The notes below the pieces were generated by a model, which was given only the letters and a program-made list of their open reading frames with translations, did no database searches and was not told the origin of the DNA. From assembly GCA_030625925.1 (NCBI GenBank), contig DAOUPY010000085.1, forward strand, positions 1 to 6,730: 6,730 nt of DNA. The letters are read 5' to 3'. Position 1 is the first letter of the stretch, and every line of letters starts with the position of its first letter. The translations under genes and the position numbers were made by a program. Of this stretch, positions 6,569-6,730 are shown one piece after another. This DNA is from Fusobacteriaceae bacterium. GTDB taxonomy: Bacteria; Fusobacteriota; Fusobacteriia; Fusobacteriales; Fusobacteriaceae.

Positions 6569-6730
6569 CTACATATGTTTTATCAACGACAGTGCTTCTT
6601 CCCTAGTTGCAAGGTTATTTCTAAATATTCCCCTTACTCCAGATGTGATTGTCTTTGATCCTGGTTTTTGTATTCCCCTCATAGTCATACACATATGTTC
6701 TGCTTCTATTACAACCAACACACCCTTTGC
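6569..6730 (-). CDS. folE: GTP cyclohydrolase I (FolE), C-terminal part; 5' end outside the window
   Basis: FolE converts GTP to 7,8-dihydroneopterin triphosphate plus formate, the first step of tetrahydrofolate synthesis, in the cytoplasm as a toroidal homodecamer. Only the last 53 codons and a TAG (6571-6569) are present. They contain the family's C-terminal signature: [10 protein letters not shown] with the Cys that aligns with the zinc ligand Cys181 of E. coli FolE, TMRG with the Arg aligning with Arg185 that contacts the GTP triphosphate, then GIQKPGSKT and [11 protein letters not shown], ending [13 protein letters not shown]. The MCMTMRG-x-x-KPG form is that of the Gram-positive/fusobacterial type rather than the E. 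coli type (which has VKARG). The gene is terminated by the hairpin immediately downstream, so it is transcriptionally separate from the hydrolase gene. Confidence 0.96.
   Translation of the reverse strand, partial: AKGVLVVIEAEHMCMTMRGIQKPGSKTITSGVRGIFRNNLATREEALSLIKHM

Overview
The window is AT-rich, and every intact gene lies on the minus strand, so transcription runs from high to low coordinates. Low GC, A/T-ending codons, strong AGGAGG-type ribosome binding sites, a MafA-type Maf next to MreB, and a cysteine-lipidated PLD protein fit an anaerobic, low-GC bacterium. My best guess is Fusobacteriota (Ilyobacter/Psychrilyobacter/Cetobacterium-like). That is inference from style and gene content; no single residue proves it.

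Reading in transcription order: (1) 6730-6569 is the C-terminal end of folE (GTP cyclohydrolase I), closed by a strong, nearly symmetrical hairpin terminator at 6522-6555. (2) 6334-6568 otherwise holds a probable promoter and, on the opposite strand, a short reading frame that looks like the decayed N-terminus of an amino-acid permease. (3) 6333-4088 is a two-gene lipid-hydrolysis unit. A cytoplasmic monoacylglycerol-lipase-like alpha/beta hydrolase overlaps by ATGA a lipoprotein with two phospholipase-D-like half sites. (4) 3954-4087 is an intergenic spacer with a good sigma70-type promoter. (5) 3953-1 is a tight four-gene operon: a membrane/coiled-coil protein that resembles the membrane domain of FtsK without its motor, then maf (nucleotide pyrophosphatase linked to septum/division control), mreB (cell-shape actin), and a secreted protein of unknown function that runs off the left edge. 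Gaps inside this operon are 2, 9 and 19 nt.

The lower operon is coherent as a cell-envelope/division cluster: a possible FtsK-type membrane anchor, Maf, MreB and an exported protein. The upper pair is coherent as lipid turnover on the two sides of a membrane. I found no CRISPR array, tRNA, rRNA, insertion sequence, riboswitch or phage signature. Nothing here is clearly a new defence or mobile system; the points most worth a second look are the motor-less FtsK-like protein, the altered HKD motifs of the PLD lipoprotein, the unidentified secreted protein behind mreB, and the permease remnant.
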